Shown here one piece after another: positions 7,560 to 17,233 of a stretch of DNA of 64,000 nt. Source of the stretch: CAZAMB01 sp964486335 (GTDB taxonomy: Bacteria; Planctomycetota; Phycisphaerae; UBA1845); NCBI GenBank assembly GCA_964486335.1, contig CAZAMB010000009.1:62001-126000 (forward strand), in the 5' to 3' direction. Made by a program: the position numbers and the translations under genes. The notes below the pieces were generated by a model. The model did not search any database. It worked only from the letters and a program-made list of their open reading frames with translations, and had not been told where the DNA came from. Position 1 is the stretch's first letter; each line of letters begins with the position of its first letter.

Positions 7560-7942
7560 CGGATCGTTTGCTCTTTCGTATCGCAGGGGTCGTTTCGGTC
7601 GTCGTCGGTTGACGCCTCTTCTCGCCACCTTCGGATCAGCGTGCGCGTATACACTACATCGCGGACGGCCAATGTGAATAGCCATACGACCAGTCCGAGC
7701 ATGATGATCCAATACAGGGCGTATGGGATCGGCCTATCGGGAATATCGACCGCATAGATGCCGATGACGAACATGACGGCGAGCAGCAGGCAAATGGCCG
7801 CACCGAGCCGTCGCCAGGGGCGATCGCCGGCAAACGGATGCGAATCAGGATCGCGGCGGACGGTCGGCCCTCGAAGGTAGAACCACGCGCAGGCAATGCC
7901 GGTGGCGAGTACGGCGATGGATGTCAGGAGTTTCAGCCACAT
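7556..7942 (-). CDS. Small membrane protein of unknown function
   Basis: 128 residues with three predicted membrane segments (about 5-24, 46-66 and 75-97) and a charged C-terminal tail. I do not recognise the family. It ends in an ATGA overlap with the DUF192 gene and starts 13 bases after gatB stops, so it is part of the gatB-DUF192 run. No catalytic motif is visible. Confidence 0.65.
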   Translation of the reverse strand: MWLKLLTSIAVLATGIACAWFYLRGPTVRRDPDSHPFAGDRPWRRLGAAICLLLAVMFVIGIYAVDIPDRPIPYALYWIIMLGLVVWLFTLAVRDVVYTRTLIRRWREEASTDDDRNDPCDTKEQTIR

Positions 7943-7955
7943 TTTGAATATCGGC

Positions 7956-9443
7956 TCATTTTCCGTCGCGAATGGCCGCCAGACGTTCCTCGATCAGTTT
8001 TCCGACAAGGTTTGGATCGGCCTTGCCACCAGACGTTTTCATCACTTGCCCGCGGAGAAACCCGGCAGCGGCCTGCATTTTCTTGGGATTGACCAGCGCG
8101 TCCCGAACGGCCTGCTCGTTCGCGGCGAAGGCCTGATCGACCCAGGCCGAGGTCGCGTCAGCGTCCTGAACCTGAATGAGGCCGAGTTCACGGGCTAACG
8201 CTTCCGGAGACTCGGGTCTCGTCAGCATCACCTCGGCGAGTTGATTGGCGGCGGTCTTGCTGATCGTTCCCTGATCGGCCGCCTTAGCGAGTGAGGCCAT
8301 TCGATCGGCGTCGATGCCGAGGTCCGTGACGGGAACACCGCGATCGTTGGCGAGTTTGAGCCAGACGTTGACGAACTGCTTGCCCGCGATGTCGCTCGGA
8401 GCGCCGGCGGCGATGACGCGTTCAAAGTGCTTGGCGGTCGCCAAATGATCGACGATCGTATCGGCGTCGCTTTCGGACAGGCCGAACTGAGCCACCAAGC
8501 GGCGGCGGCAAGTGACCGGCAACTCAATCACTTGTTTTCGAACCGCGTCGATTTCGATGTCAGTGAGTCGCACAGGCACGAGATCGGGATCGGGGAAATA
8601 TCGATAGTCGTGAGCGGCCTCCTTGCCACGTTGAAAGTCGGTCACGCCGCGATCGGCGTCCCAGCCCCGGTTCTCGTTCGGTCGACGGCCAAACACATAT
8701 TCGTTGTCCTGTTCCCATGCATCCGTTTGCCGTCGCGATTCGTAGTCAATGGCCTGTCGGACTGCACGAAAACTGTTAAGGTTCTTGATTTCCGCGATCG
8801 GCGTTCGAAACTCCTCGCCGTTAACTTCGATGGCGACATTGACATTCGGTTCGAAACGCATCTGCCCTTTCTGCATGTTGGCCTCGCCGACGCCGAGGTG
8901 GACGATCAGCCGCTGCAACTCGACGCAGAAAGCGTAGGCCTCTTCCGCCGAGCCGATATCCGGCTCGGTAACAATTTCCAGCAGCGGCGTTCCGGCTCGG
9001 TTGAGGTCAACGAGCGTGCAGCCCGGCGAATCGTGGATGTTTTTTCCGGCGTCTTCTTCGAGGTGAGCGCGACGAATGCGAACGCGTTTCGCGCGGCCGG
9101 CCAGATCGAATTCAAAATGACCGGAATGAGCAAGCGGCAAATCGTATTGGCTGATCTGATAGTTCTTGGGCATGTCCGGATAGTAGTAGCTTTTGCGATC
9201 CCATTTGGTGAACCTGGCGATTTCGCAGTTGAGCGCGAGACCGGTCAGCAAGGCCAGGTCAAACGCGCGGCGATTCATGACCGGCAGTGAACCGGGGTGG
9301 CCGAGGCAGACTTCGCAGGTGCATGAATTGGGCGGGGCGTCGTAGCGCACTGGGCACGCGCAGAACAGTTTTGTCGCCGTCGCGAGTTGAACGTGTATCT
9401 CCAGCCCGACGATCATGCGTGTTTTCAGCTCTGAGCCTGCCAT
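7956..9443 (-). CDS. gatB: Asp-tRNA(Asn)/Glu-tRNA(Gln) amidotransferase subunit B
   Basis: 495 residues, normal for GatB. Family motifs: VGLEIHVQLATATKLFCACP, CEVCLGHPGSLPVMN, KSYYYPDMPKNYQISQYD, HLEEDAGK, DLNRAGTPLLEIVTEPD and KNLNSFRAVRQAIDYE; C-terminal YqeY-like domain ending near DPNLVGKLIEERL. The Cys pairs near residues 27-46 fit the zinc site of GatB. It phosphorylates Glu/Asp on mischarged tRNA and transfers ammonia supplied by GatA. gatA and gatC are not in the window. The ATG at 9443 (MAGSELKTRMIVGLEI) matches the usual N-terminus; the longer ORF overlaps the previous gene. Confidence 0.97.
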   Translation of the reverse strand: MAGSELKTRMIVGLEIHVQLATATKLFCACPVRYDAPPNSCTCEVCLGHPGSLPVMNRRAFDLALLTGLALNCEIARFTKWDRKSYYYPDMPKNYQISQYDLPLAHSGHFEFDLAGRAKRVRIRRAHLEEDAGKNIHDSPGCTLVDLNRAGTPLLEIVTEPDIGSAEEAYAFCVELQRLIVHLGVGEANMQKGQMRFEPNVNVAIEVNGEEFRTPIAEIKNLNSFRAVRQAIDYESRRQTDAWEQDNEYVFGRRPNENRGWDADRGVTDFQRGKEAAHDYRYFPDPDLVPVRLTDIEIDAVRKQVIELPVTCRRRLVAQFGLSESDADTIVDHLATAKHFERVIAAGAPSDIAGKQFVNVWLKLANDRGVPVTDLGIDADRMASLAKAADQGTISKTAANQLAEVMLTRPESPEALARELGLIQVQDADATSAWVDQAFAANEQAVRDALVNPKKMQAAAGFLRGQVMKTSGGKADPNLVGKLIEERLAAIRDGK

Positions 9444-9475
9444 GGCGGTCACTTTGCTTTCGGAGAACGTCGCGG

Positions 9476-10231
9476 TCAAGGACGGCTGGCGATCGCCGCC
9501 GCGAGGGGATTGACGAACGCGGGTACGATCTTGTCGACGGCGAGTTCGTCGGCGGCATCGCAAAGGGATTGAAGCGCGACGGCTGGGGAGGAATCCCCGG
9601 CAAGCCCCCAGTACTTTCGCAAGGTCAAATAAACACTGAGCGACTCCCCCTCATAGTTGGCGGCGCGAACCTCGTACGTGGTGGTTCGCGGCTTGATTTC
9701 GACGTAAGCCTGCAGGTCGCACTCGGCGGACAAGGCTACGCCGAAATAGGGATGCGCGTCGATGACGTGCGACGCATGATCGCCAAGCAGGAACCCACTG
9801 GCGGCGTGGTCGCCCAAAAGAGTCTCGGCGATCAGCCGGTCGTGATTGCCGCGGTAACGCAGATCGAAACCGTAGACGACCTCCATGTGGTCGTACACCA
9901 GGTCGCTCAACGTCAGGTGGTAGGGGGCCTGAGTCAGGATCAAGTCGCCATACGCGCGGACGTCGGTCGGATCAGTCGGCGCGAAGTGGCCGAACCGCAA
10001 GCCGTTGGGCTCAAGCCGAAGCCAGCGACGGGAACCCTCGGCGTCGGATTCTTCTTCCAGAGTGAAAGCGCCGCGATCCCGCCGGCGAAGTTTGCGCAGG
10101 CCCGGGTAGTCCTTGCGAACGCGATCGAAGAAGTGAAGCACGGCCTCATGCTCCAGGCTCATGTCCAGCTTCAAGTAAAGGCGGCAATTGATGTAAAAGT
10201 CGTCACAGATCGCGCCGAGGTGCTGTGTCAT
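9476..10231 (-). CDS. Conserved planctomycete-type protein of unknown function
   Basis: 251 residues, soluble, no signal peptide. The N-terminus (DDFYINCRLYLKLDM, then a leucine-rich segment and FDRVRKDYPGLRKLRRR) resembles a conserved hypothetical family I know from planctomycete genomes. Function is unknown and no catalytic motif is evident. A GAGGAGG lies only three bases before the ATG at 10231, so an ATG 69 bases further in (MSLEHEAVLHFFDRV) or a TTG upstream is possible. It precedes gatB by 32 bases on the same strand. Confidence 0.7.
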   Translation of the reverse strand: MTQHLGAICDDFYINCRLYLKLDMSLEHEAVLHFFDRVRKDYPGLRKLRRRDRGAFTLEEESDAEGSRRWLRLEPNGLRFGHFAPTDPTDVRAYGDLILTQAPYHLTLSDLVYDHMEVVYGFDLRYRGNHDRLIAETLLGDHAASGFLLGDHASHVIDAHPYFGVALSAECDLQAYVEIKPRTTTYEVRAANYEGESLSVYLTLRKYWGLAGDSSPAVALQSLCDAADELAVDKIVPAFVNPLAAAIASRP

Positions 10232-10351
10232 GGACCTCCTCAATCGTAAGGCCGTCCGTCTCGACGGCTTGGGCTTTGGTTTGAATGATTATGATCGCCG
10301 CGAGGCGCGATTTCAACTCACTCCTGGCGGTCTTGTTTGGACGGGCACCGA

Positions 10352-13300
10352 TTATTCACTTCGAAGTGCGGGAATCAGCGATGTCCGAAGCGCTGACAAA
10401 GTGGAAGCGAGGCACGCGCTCAAACCAAAGACCAGCACGGCCGTAAGCGTTGTAATCAACGACTTCCAGGGAATGGATTGCGCGTTTGTCCAAACCGCCG
10501 GCACGGTGGCCAGCGCCGCGGCGATCAGTCCGGATACGATGCCGGCGACCAGAAGTACGGCGTTTTCGACAACGACGATGATACACAACCGGGTTTGAGC
10601 AAAGCCGACGGTGCGCATGAGGGCCAGTTCTCGACGGCGCTCCCAGATATTGCGAAGAAGTACCGCGGCCAGGCCGGCCGTGCCCAGAAGCAACCCCAGT
10701 CCTCCCAGGGACTGGAACGTCGAAATGTAGGTGTTCTGAACGGCGAAATAGTCGGCCAATCTACCTTGGGCGTTAGAGGCATCAAGTCCGTAGGGCGATA
10801 GCTCGCGCTCCAGCGCGAGCTCAATTCCGGTCGCTTCGGATGCCGGGGCGTCGATCAGAAAAAAAGCTCGTCCGCTGATTGAGGGAAAAAGGTTCTTAAA
10901 TGCCGCATCCCCAATCACGATCTCGCTTTGAAGCACGCTGCCTTTCAACAGGGCGACAAAGCGAAGTTGCACGCTGCGTCCCCGGTCGTCTTCGATCACG
11001 AGATCCTTGCCGAGCCCAAGACGCAATTGCCAGGTAACAGCGCTATCGTCGCCAATGGCGGGGATCGCGCCGTCGGGAAAGGCGTGGTGCAGCAATGTCC
11101 AGGGGTTTTGTTTCTCTTCCTCGGAGACGGCTAGACTTGCGGCAAACCGAAAGCCGCCACGACGCACGAAGTCGTCATCGGCCCCCACGATTCTAGGCTG
11201 AGTCGGGCGGTACAGATTCAGGCAACTGGATTCGTCACCCGGACGCAAGCGGAACGCGTAAATGCGGGCAGCTTCGCCTGAATCGAATCGCGAATCGGTC
11301 ATGCCCAGTGAATCTCTCCCTTCCGGCGTCGATGGATCAAAGGGGAGCGGAACCGCGGATTCGGCGACGACTGAAAAACCTCCCGTGCCGGATTGGCGAT
11401 CGCCGCCTCCCGCGTTGGCATCGTGACGAAAGGCTTCCAGCGAAACAACCACGAATACCGCCGACGCGATGAGACTTGCCGTGAGCAGACTGCGACCCCT
11501 GTTGCGCCGTGCGTTTCTCGTACCGATGCGAAACAGGGCCATCGTTCCCGGTCGATGAATCAAATCGATTGATCGCCGGCGAAGCCAGTAAGCTTGGATT
11601 GCGAGGCACGAAACCAGCATGGCTGATCCGCCTGCGAAAAAGACGGCTATTCGCGTGTTTGTGTCAACGAAAAACGCCGTGGCGGCCAATCCCGCAGCCA
11701 AAGCGAACGCGATCACGGCAATGACAGCGCTTGTTCGGCCTTGATGCCTGCCCGCCGTCAAGTCCGAGTCGCCAAGGCGGCCATCGATCAAACGGCGCGG
11801 GGATAGATGCGTCAGGCCGCGTACCGACCAAACGATCGACACCGTCGATACCAGTACCCCAGCGAGGAATCCAATGGCAACCGTAGCGGCACGCACATGC
11901 AGGTGGAGTTGTGGCGCGTTAACCGCGTCGGACCACCAGGTACGAAGCCCTTCGAGCATCAGCCAGGCATATCCCAACGCTCCCCCGATTCCGAGGACGC
12001 CGCCGATCGAGGCGATTAATGCGCCTTCAGTCAAAAGAATGCGCCCGACAGCCCGTGGTGTGAATCCGAACGAAAGCAGCATCCCGATCTCGTGTGCGCG
12101 GCGTTCAACGCCAAGTCGAAACAACAATGCAATCAGCATCGCGGCGGCGGCGATGAGAAAAAAACTGAAGCTGACGAAAAGAATGCCGAAATCCGTACCG
12201 CCTTGGGCGGCCGATTCGACCTGCTCTCGAATCGGCTGAAACCGCAGGCCGAGGTCGGCTACATTCATGTTCCGCGAGAGGCTCGTCGTGAACGCCTCCA
12301 CCACGGCGTCGAGGTTCCCATTCGTAGCCGATTCGCCGGCTGCCGTGGACGAGAGTCGAAAGGAAGTGATTCGGCCGAATCGCTCGCTTTCGGAGGCCCA
12401 AAGTCGCTGTCCGTCAACCAGCGATATGAATGCCTTGGGTGTTGTCCGATGGTCCTTCCAATAATCCTCGTCCCTGTCTCGTACCAGCGAAAGGTCGATC
12501 GGAAAGGGTGGGTTCCAGTCCGCCAGGCTCTTTGCGTTGGATATTCCCTCGTACTCGGGAATGAACCCGGGATCGGCCGCGGCACCGGCAAGCGGTACGA
12601 TTCCGCGCAGCGTAAACGTCGTCGAATGCGTTTCAATGGTCCCGCGATCATTGATGAGGTAATAGGTGAGCGCGATGCGGTCACCGACGCTTGCTCGTAG
12701 ATCATCCGCGGCCCATTGATTGAGCAGAATGTCTCCGGGAGCAAGGATGACTTCCGTGTTCAGGGACGCCGTCAGTTTTCGCATGGTTTCCGACAATGGT
12801 TCGATCGCCGCCACCGTGGAATAGGGAATGCGGGCCGCAACTGATTGAGAGGTCGATTCGACGGCTATCGTATTGGCGAGATGCGCCAGGATGGGTGACG
12901 CCGTGAGTCCGGCGTCGAGTGCCGCGGCGCGAATGGCCGATTCCAAAGCCGGAGGAATGAGCAACGCATCGCTTTCGACGGCAACATAGCCCAGTGATTC
13001 GCATTGCCGCAGCCGCAATCCGACATCCCCGAGGCGCGCGGTCTTCTGCAAGGCCCGCTGCCACATGTCGGAATCGCCGTCCGATCGGGAATGCGTATCC
13101 ACTTGATCGGGCTGCCCGATTGAACCAAGAATGGCGTTGATTTGTTCCTCGCGATCAAGCGATCGTTGAAGCACGCTCAATGGCACAAAAGCGTTCTTGG
13201 GCGTGGTTTGACGAGGATTGAGACCGAATGCCGCCAATCCTTCCGCGGGAAGAATCGCGGCGACTTCGAGTCGTATCGAAGAGGAAACATCGTCGCGCCG

Positions 13301-13822
13301 GCCGAGCAACGTCTCGGTGGAAACAGCAGCTGGTTTCGCCAACCGCAGAATGACGTCGTCGCCGACCTTCGCCTGAAGCTCGGCGGCGAGCGGTTCGTTG
13401 AGGATCACAGAACGATCAGTTCGCTTGATTACGTCGATCGGATGCTCGAACGAATCCAGCTGCCAGAATTGTTCATTGACGCCGAGAATGCCAATTCCCT
13501 CGACACGCGATTCAAGATCCGCGTGGCTTACGCCCCCGCGAAGCAGAATTGCCGGTGCCGCCGACGCGGTCGCTCCGGAGCCGCGAAGTTCACCGACGAT
13601 TTCGGCCGCGAGCGCCGATCGAAAAAAACGCTGGGCGACAAGCGAATGCGTGATGCCGCCCAACCTTCCTACTGCAATCTCGAGAAGGCTGCCGCGCATG
13701 GAATCGCCAACCATGAGCGCGCCGGTGAGCGACGCGGTTGCGACTGCAGCGCCAAGCGAAACAGCCAGATTTGTTTGCCAGTAATTGGTGGCGGATCGGA
13801 TGTGGTAGCCGAGGCGACTCAC
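10352..13822 (-). CDS. FtsX/MacB-type ABC transporter permease (large, duplicated)
   Basis: 1156 residues, about twice a LolC/MacB permease. An N-terminal membrane segment (NLAVSLGAAVATASLTGALMV) precedes a large extracytoplasmic domain. A central FtsX bundle begins near FGILFVSFSFFLIAAAAMLI, and more segments, a second extracytoplasmic region and a final FtsX bundle (LGLLLGTAGLAAVLLRNIWE and following) come after. The motif ERRRELALMRTVGF is typical of the coupling segment. It should pair with the ATPase encoded 11 bases upstream and extract lipoproteins, lipids or peptides from the inner membrane; the substrate is unknown. GTG at 13822 is chosen because AGGAG lies seven bases before it. Confidence 0.9.
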   Translation of the reverse strand: MSRLGYHIRSATNYWQTNLAVSLGAAVATASLTGALMVGDSMRGSLLEIAVGRLGGITHSLVAQRFFRSALAAEIVGELRGSGATASAAPAILLRGGVSHADLESRVEGIGILGVNEQFWQLDSFEHPIDVIKRTDRSVILNEPLAAELQAKVGDDVILRLAKPAAVSTETLLGRRDDVSSSIRLEVAAILPAEGLAAFGLNPRQTTPKNAFVPLSVLQRSLDREEQINAILGSIGQPDQVDTHSRSDGDSDMWQRALQKTARLGDVGLRLRQCESLGYVAVESDALLIPPALESAIRAAALDAGLTASPILAHLANTIAVESTSQSVAARIPYSTVAAIEPLSETMRKLTASLNTEVILAPGDILLNQWAADDLRASVGDRIALTYYLINDRGTIETHSTTFTLRGIVPLAGAAADPGFIPEYEGISNAKSLADWNPPFPIDLSLVRDRDEDYWKDHRTTPKAFISLVDGQRLWASESERFGRITSFRLSSTAAGESATNGNLDAVVEAFTTSLSRNMNVADLGLRFQPIREQVESAAQGGTDFGILFVSFSFFLIAAAAMLIALLFRLGVERRAHEIGMLLSFGFTPRAVGRILLTEGALIASIGGVLGIGGALGYAWLMLEGLRTWWSDAVNAPQLHLHVRAATVAIGFLAGVLVSTVSIVWSVRGLTHLSPRRLIDGRLGDSDLTAGRHQGRTSAVIAVIAFALAAGLAATAFFVDTNTRIAVFFAGGSAMLVSCLAIQAYWLRRRSIDLIHRPGTMALFRIGTRNARRNRGRSLLTASLIASAVFVVVSLEAFRHDANAGGGDRQSGTGGFSVVAESAVPLPFDPSTPEGRDSLGMTDSRFDSGEAARIYAFRLRPGDESSCLNLYRPTQPRIVGADDDFVRRGGFRFAASLAVSEEEKQNPWTLLHHAFPDGAIPAIGDDSAVTWQLRLGLGKDLVIEDDRGRSVQLRFVALLKGSVLQSEIVIGDAAFKNLFPSISGRAFFLIDAPASEATGIELALERELSPYGLDASNAQGRLADYFAVQNTYISTFQSLGGLGLLLGTAGLAAVLLRNIWERRRELALMRTVGFAQTRLCIIVVVENAVLLVAGIVSGLIAAALATVPAVWTNAQSIPWKSLITTLTAVLVFGLSACLASTLSALRTSLIPALRSE

Positions 13823-13832
13823 GCGGCAACTC

Positions 13833-14579
13833 CTAACAGGCGACGAGCGCGGCGTCATTCAGTTCATAACGTTGCTCGAAGCGCTCGGCCAATCGCTCGC
13901 TGTGCGTGACGACCACCAGAATGGTCTTCCACTCGCCATGAACCTCCAGCAACAACGATCCGATCGCATCTGCGTTAGACTTGTCGAGATTACCCGTCGG
14001 CTCGTCGGCCAGAAGAAGTTGCGGTTGATTGATAAGCGAACGGGCGATTGCCACACGTTGCCGTTCACCGCCGGAGATTTCTGACGGTCGATGTTCCAAC
14101 CGCGCGGAAAGCCCGACACGATCGAGCAATTGCTTGGCTTGTCGGATCGATTCGTCGCCACTCGCCGACGTGGCAAGGCCCGCTAGTGTCGGCAGGAGCA
14201 CGTTCTCAAGAACCGTGCATTGCGGAAGCAAATGGTGCTCCTGAAAAATGAATCCGACTGATTGATTTCGAAACCGCGCCAAACCACGATCGTCCAACGA
14301 ATATGGGTTGATGCCGCCAAGGGTCACTTGCCCCGAAGTGGGCGGTTCCAGCGCTCCCAGAATGTTCAACAATGTGCTCTTGCCCGAACCCGAAGGCCCC
14401 ATCACAACCGAGGATTGTCCCGGCGACATCGTCATGTTCACGTCCCTCAGGATGGTCAGGTCGCGCCCCCGGGCTGGATAGGATTTCGCGATGCCCACAA
14501 CGTGCAGAGTTGTGACTTCGGCTGCCTTCGAGAGGTTGGTCATGTTTACTCTTGCGGGGTTGGGGTCTGATTTGGACAT
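13833..14579 (-). CDS. LolD/MacB-type ABC transporter ATPase
   Basis: 248 residues. Walker A GPSGSGKS, Q-loop FIFQEHHLLPQCTVLENV, signature SGGERQR, Walker B LLLADEPTGNLD and H-loop VTHSERLAERF are all intact, and the sequence is closest in type to LolD/MacB ATPases. It powers the large FtsX-type permease that follows. ATG at 14579 is used; a TTG at 14588 and an ATG at 14543 are alternatives and no strong RBS decides. It follows the glycosyltransferase gene within about 12 bases, so the three may be co-transcribed. Confidence 0.93.
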   Translation of the reverse strand: MSKSDPNPARVNMTNLSKAAEVTTLHVVGIAKSYPARGRDLTILRDVNMTMSPGQSSVVMGPSGSGKSTLLNILGALEPPTSGQVTLGGINPYSLDDRGLARFRNQSVGFIFQEHHLLPQCTVLENVLLPTLAGLATSASGDESIRQAKQLLDRVGLSARLEHRPSEISGGERQRVAIARSLINQPQLLLADEPTGNLDKSNADAIGSLLLEVHGEWKTILVVVTHSERLAERFEQRYELNDAALVAC

Positions 14580-14591
14580 TGTGTTCAAGTG

Positions 14592-15881
14592 CTATCCAGC
14601 AAATCGTTGATACAACGACCATGTCTGTTCGGCCATGATCGCGTCCGTAAAGGATTCTCGAACGGCCTTGCGCCCTCGCGCGCCGAGTTCCCGGCATCGA
14701 GTCTGATCGTCCATGAGCTCAGCGATCGCCGCCGCCAAACCCGGCACGCCGCTGCCGGGATCATACAGCACGCCTCCGCCGGTGGCGTCGATCAACTCGG
14801 GAAACGACCCATGTCGCGGTTGAACCACCGGTACGCCGCAGGCCATGGCTTCCAGAATATAGAGTCCCTTGGCTTCATGGTATACGGTCGGGACGGAAAG
14901 TACGTTCAGCGAGCGAAGGAAGTTCTGTTTCCCCTCTCGATCGACTTCGCCGAGAAAATCCACCGCACCGTAGGTTGCTGGCTGCCGCAGGTAGTCGATC
15001 ATGCCGCGTACGAATGGGCGTTGTGATTCGGCCAGGTATCCGGCGATTCGCAGTCGACAGTCGCGCTTGGCGCGGCGTAGCAAGACAAACGCCTCGCAAA
15101 GGTCGGCCAGCCCTTTTTCGGGGCAGATTCTTGCAAGATAACCGATCGTAAACGGACCGTCTGGCGAAGGTTCTTCGTTCGCGGACTCGTCAATAGTGAC
15201 ACCCAGACGAACCGTGTGGATCCGTTCGCGCGGAAGCCCGAAATGATGAGCCGAATGATCCGCATAATAGTCGGATGTGGCGACAAAGGCGTCGACTTCG
15301 CGGGCGTGCGTGCGAATGAGGTCGAACGCCTGCGTTCGGTACGGCTGCGGAAGGTCATCGAGAAAAATATCTTCGCCGCTCATTGTGCAGAACACTTTGA
15401 CCCCAAGTGCCTTCCGAAGTTCGCCGGCCACGCCGATAAAAGGCAAGTTGGGCAGATGAACGATCGTCGGTCGCATTGGTCCGAGCCAATCGATCATTTT
15501 TTCCAGCTCAGCGCGTTGCCGTCCGTGTCGGCCTTGAAGAACAGATACGGTCAGGGCGCCGAGGGATCGAGGAGAGACGGCGCCGGACCATCGGGACAAA
15601 GACTGCAAGACAAATCGAGAGTCAAGTGGGCGAGTGATCCATCGCGGAAGGAGACGAAGCCAGGGGAATCGTTGTTCCAGGTATACGTTAAGGCCGCCGT
15701 ACAAGACTCGTGACGTGCTCACATCTGCATCATCCGTACGCAACGGCGTATAAAGCGGAATGAGCGTGACGTCGCGCCCAGCGGCCTTGAGCGTCGCCGC
15801 GACGCGATTGTCGCGGATGCAGCTTCCGCAATACATTCCGGCCGCACCGGCCGCCAGGTATGCAATCCGCAATTCTCGCAT
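14592..15881 (-). CDS. GT4-family glycosyltransferase (GSCIRDN type)
   Basis: 429 residues with a GT-B fold: N-terminal AYLAAGAAGMYCGSCIRDN with LIPLYTPLRTDD, and a C-terminal nucleotide-sugar half with IGYLARICPEKGLADL, FLGEVDREGKQNFL and the acceptor-proximal HEAKGLYILEAMACGVPVV. A YCGSC..DN motif at the N-terminus marks a GT4 subgroup known from planctomycetes and related bacteria. Donor and acceptor are not known. The ATG at 15881 has AGGG seven bases upstream; the upstream in-frame start adds residues without family similarity. It heads the run leading to the ABC ATPase and permease, which might export a glycosylated product, but that link is only positional. Confidence 0.9.
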   Translation of the reverse strand: MRELRIAYLAAGAAGMYCGSCIRDNRVAATLKAAGRDVTLIPLYTPLRTDDADVSTSRVLYGGLNVYLEQRFPWLRLLPRWITRPLDSRFVLQSLSRWSGAVSPRSLGALTVSVLQGRHGRQRAELEKMIDWLGPMRPTIVHLPNLPFIGVAGELRKALGVKVFCTMSGEDIFLDDLPQPYRTQAFDLIRTHAREVDAFVATSDYYADHSAHHFGLPRERIHTVRLGVTIDESANEEPSPDGPFTIGYLARICPEKGLADLCEAFVLLRRAKRDCRLRIAGYLAESQRPFVRGMIDYLRQPATYGAVDFLGEVDREGKQNFLRSLNVLSVPTVYHEAKGLYILEAMACGVPVVQPRHGSFPELIDATGGGVLYDPGSGVPGLAAAIAELMDDQTRCRELGARGRKAVRESFTDAIMAEQTWSLYQRFAG

Positions 15882-15995
15882 GATGCCCTGTCGCTGATTG
15901 AACCCGAACCGATCGGATGCAGCAATGGAGGTCTGGCAGATCGTCACTCTCGAAACTTCGGGTGGTCGTCGTCTGAACAGAGCCGCGAGAGCCTG

Positions 15996-16023
15996 CCCTT
16001 ACGCGAAGCGTCAAGGGTAAGGG
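15996..16023. repeat. Short palindrome CCCTTAC-N14-GTAAGGG
   Basis: A perfect 7-bp inverted repeat in the 440-base gap between divergent genes (15882-16321). Its sequence differs from the 335-2684 family. No coding region is convincing here. Confidence 0.45.
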
Positions 16024-16078
16024 AGCGGTTTCTTCTGACCTAATGATTCAAACGGGACGGGCCAGGAAACTCAAATGC

Positions 16079-16129
16079 AGGAACCACGAACCCTGGGCTG
16101 AAGCCCGTGGCCCGTTATTCTTGGTTCCT
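16079..16129. repeat. Nested palindrome (AGGAACCA...TGGTTCCT with inner GGGCTGAAGCCC)
   Basis: Outer 8-bp perfect arms at 16079-16086 and 16122-16129 and an inner GGGCT-GA-AGCCC hairpin. It could be a dispersed repeat or a processing structure. The remaining sequence up to 16321 shows only the RBS of the next gene. Confidence 0.5.
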
Positions 16130-16321
16130 CGAGTGGGCGATGACACGCCCGGATGTTCAAGTTTTTCGGTCGGATGGCCGGTTATCGGATGGCGTACGGG
16201 GACCGAGCGTAAGATAATGGCAATAATCGGCGAACGTGGACGTTTGGAAAAGGGAGTCCCGTTTCTGGTACCGGAAAGCGGGCAAGGCCGAAAGGGCGGA
16301 TTAACAGAAAGGAATCAGATC

Positions 16322-17113
16322 ATGATGGGGGCCATTCGAGTACCAATGTTGGGAGCATTTCTTGCGTTGTGCATGCCGGTGTTCGCGGCGAGTGAAGGGC
16401 CGGGCGGGCCTCGAGGCCGGTGCCAGCACCATTGCCAGAAAGCCGGCAAGGCGGCCTATCGGCGATGCATCAGTGACGGCGGAGACAAGGAGAAGTGCCG
16501 GGGAGTCGCCCAATCCGTTCGGGAGGCGTGCCTGATGGAGTGTGCCGAAAACGCGGCATGCCTTGAAGAATGCCGAACGTTGGGGCATGACACATTCGAC
16601 TTGTGCATTGCAGGGGGAGGAACGGAAGAGGATTGCGCGATGCAGGCCCGAGCGGCGGCCTCGCAATGTGTGGAGGAGGTCTGCGGACTGCCTCCCGATT
16701 GCCCATCGCTTTGCCATCAGGTCGGTGAACGGGTCGTGCGGACGTGCCTGGAGAACGGCGGCGACGCGGAGGCCTGTGGGGAGCGCGGCCGACAAGCGGC
16801 GATGAACTGCCTGCATGAGAATTGCGCTCCACCCGATTGTGCTGCCCCTTGTCATGAATTGGGCCAGCGCCTTTTTCGGCAGTGTGTAGCCGAAGGCGGC
16901 GTCGAGGAGCAGTGCGCCCAACGCGCGCGCGAAGCCGTGGAGCAGTGCGTTCGATCACATTGTCCGCCGCCACCGGGAGATTGCGAAGGAATGTGTCGGG
17001 AAGCCGCTCATCGAGTTCTTGAAGACTGTATTTCGCACGGCGGAACGGAGCAGGAATGCCAGCGTCGCGCGCATGGCGCGTTCCAGCGATGCGTGAATGA
17101 GCGATGCCCATGA
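16322..17113 (+). CDS. Secreted protein of five tandem six-cysteine repeats
   Basis: 263 residues. An N-terminal signal peptide (about 1-25) is followed by five repeats of about 45 residues, each with the spacing C-x3-C-x10-C-x9-C-x10-C-x4-C (the first has x3 at the end) and a GG turn between the third and fourth Cys (for example CLENGGDAEAC, CIAGGGTEEDC). The regular spacing and Ala/Arg/Glu-rich segments suggest helical hairpins stapled by disulfides, superficially like eukaryotic CHCH proteins, or a multi-site metal binder. I recognise no named family. ATG at 16322 has AAAGGAA upstream. It lies 120 bases before the ECF sigma gene on the same strand. Confidence 0.85.
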   Translation: MMGAIRVPMLGAFLALCMPVFAASEGPGGPRGRCQHHCQKAGKAAYRRCISDGGDKEKCRGVAQSVREACLMECAENAACLEECRTLGHDTFDLCIAGGGTEEDCAMQARAAASQCVEEVCGLPPDCPSLCHQVGERVVRTCLENGGDAEACGERGRQAAMNCLHENCAPPDCAAPCHELGQRLFRQCVAEGGVEEQCAQRAREAVEQCVRSHCPPPPGDCEGMCREAAHRVLEDCISHGGTEQECQRRAHGAFQRCVNERCP

Positions 17114-17233
17114 CGAACGATTGACGCCGCGATGACTTTCCAAAGGGCGATCAGTCAAGAGCCGAAGGAGCGGGCGCGAAGGGTGGAGAAAATCGTTCGC
17201 GGCGACGGTTGTTGCGGTCGGTACAATGGGGTC

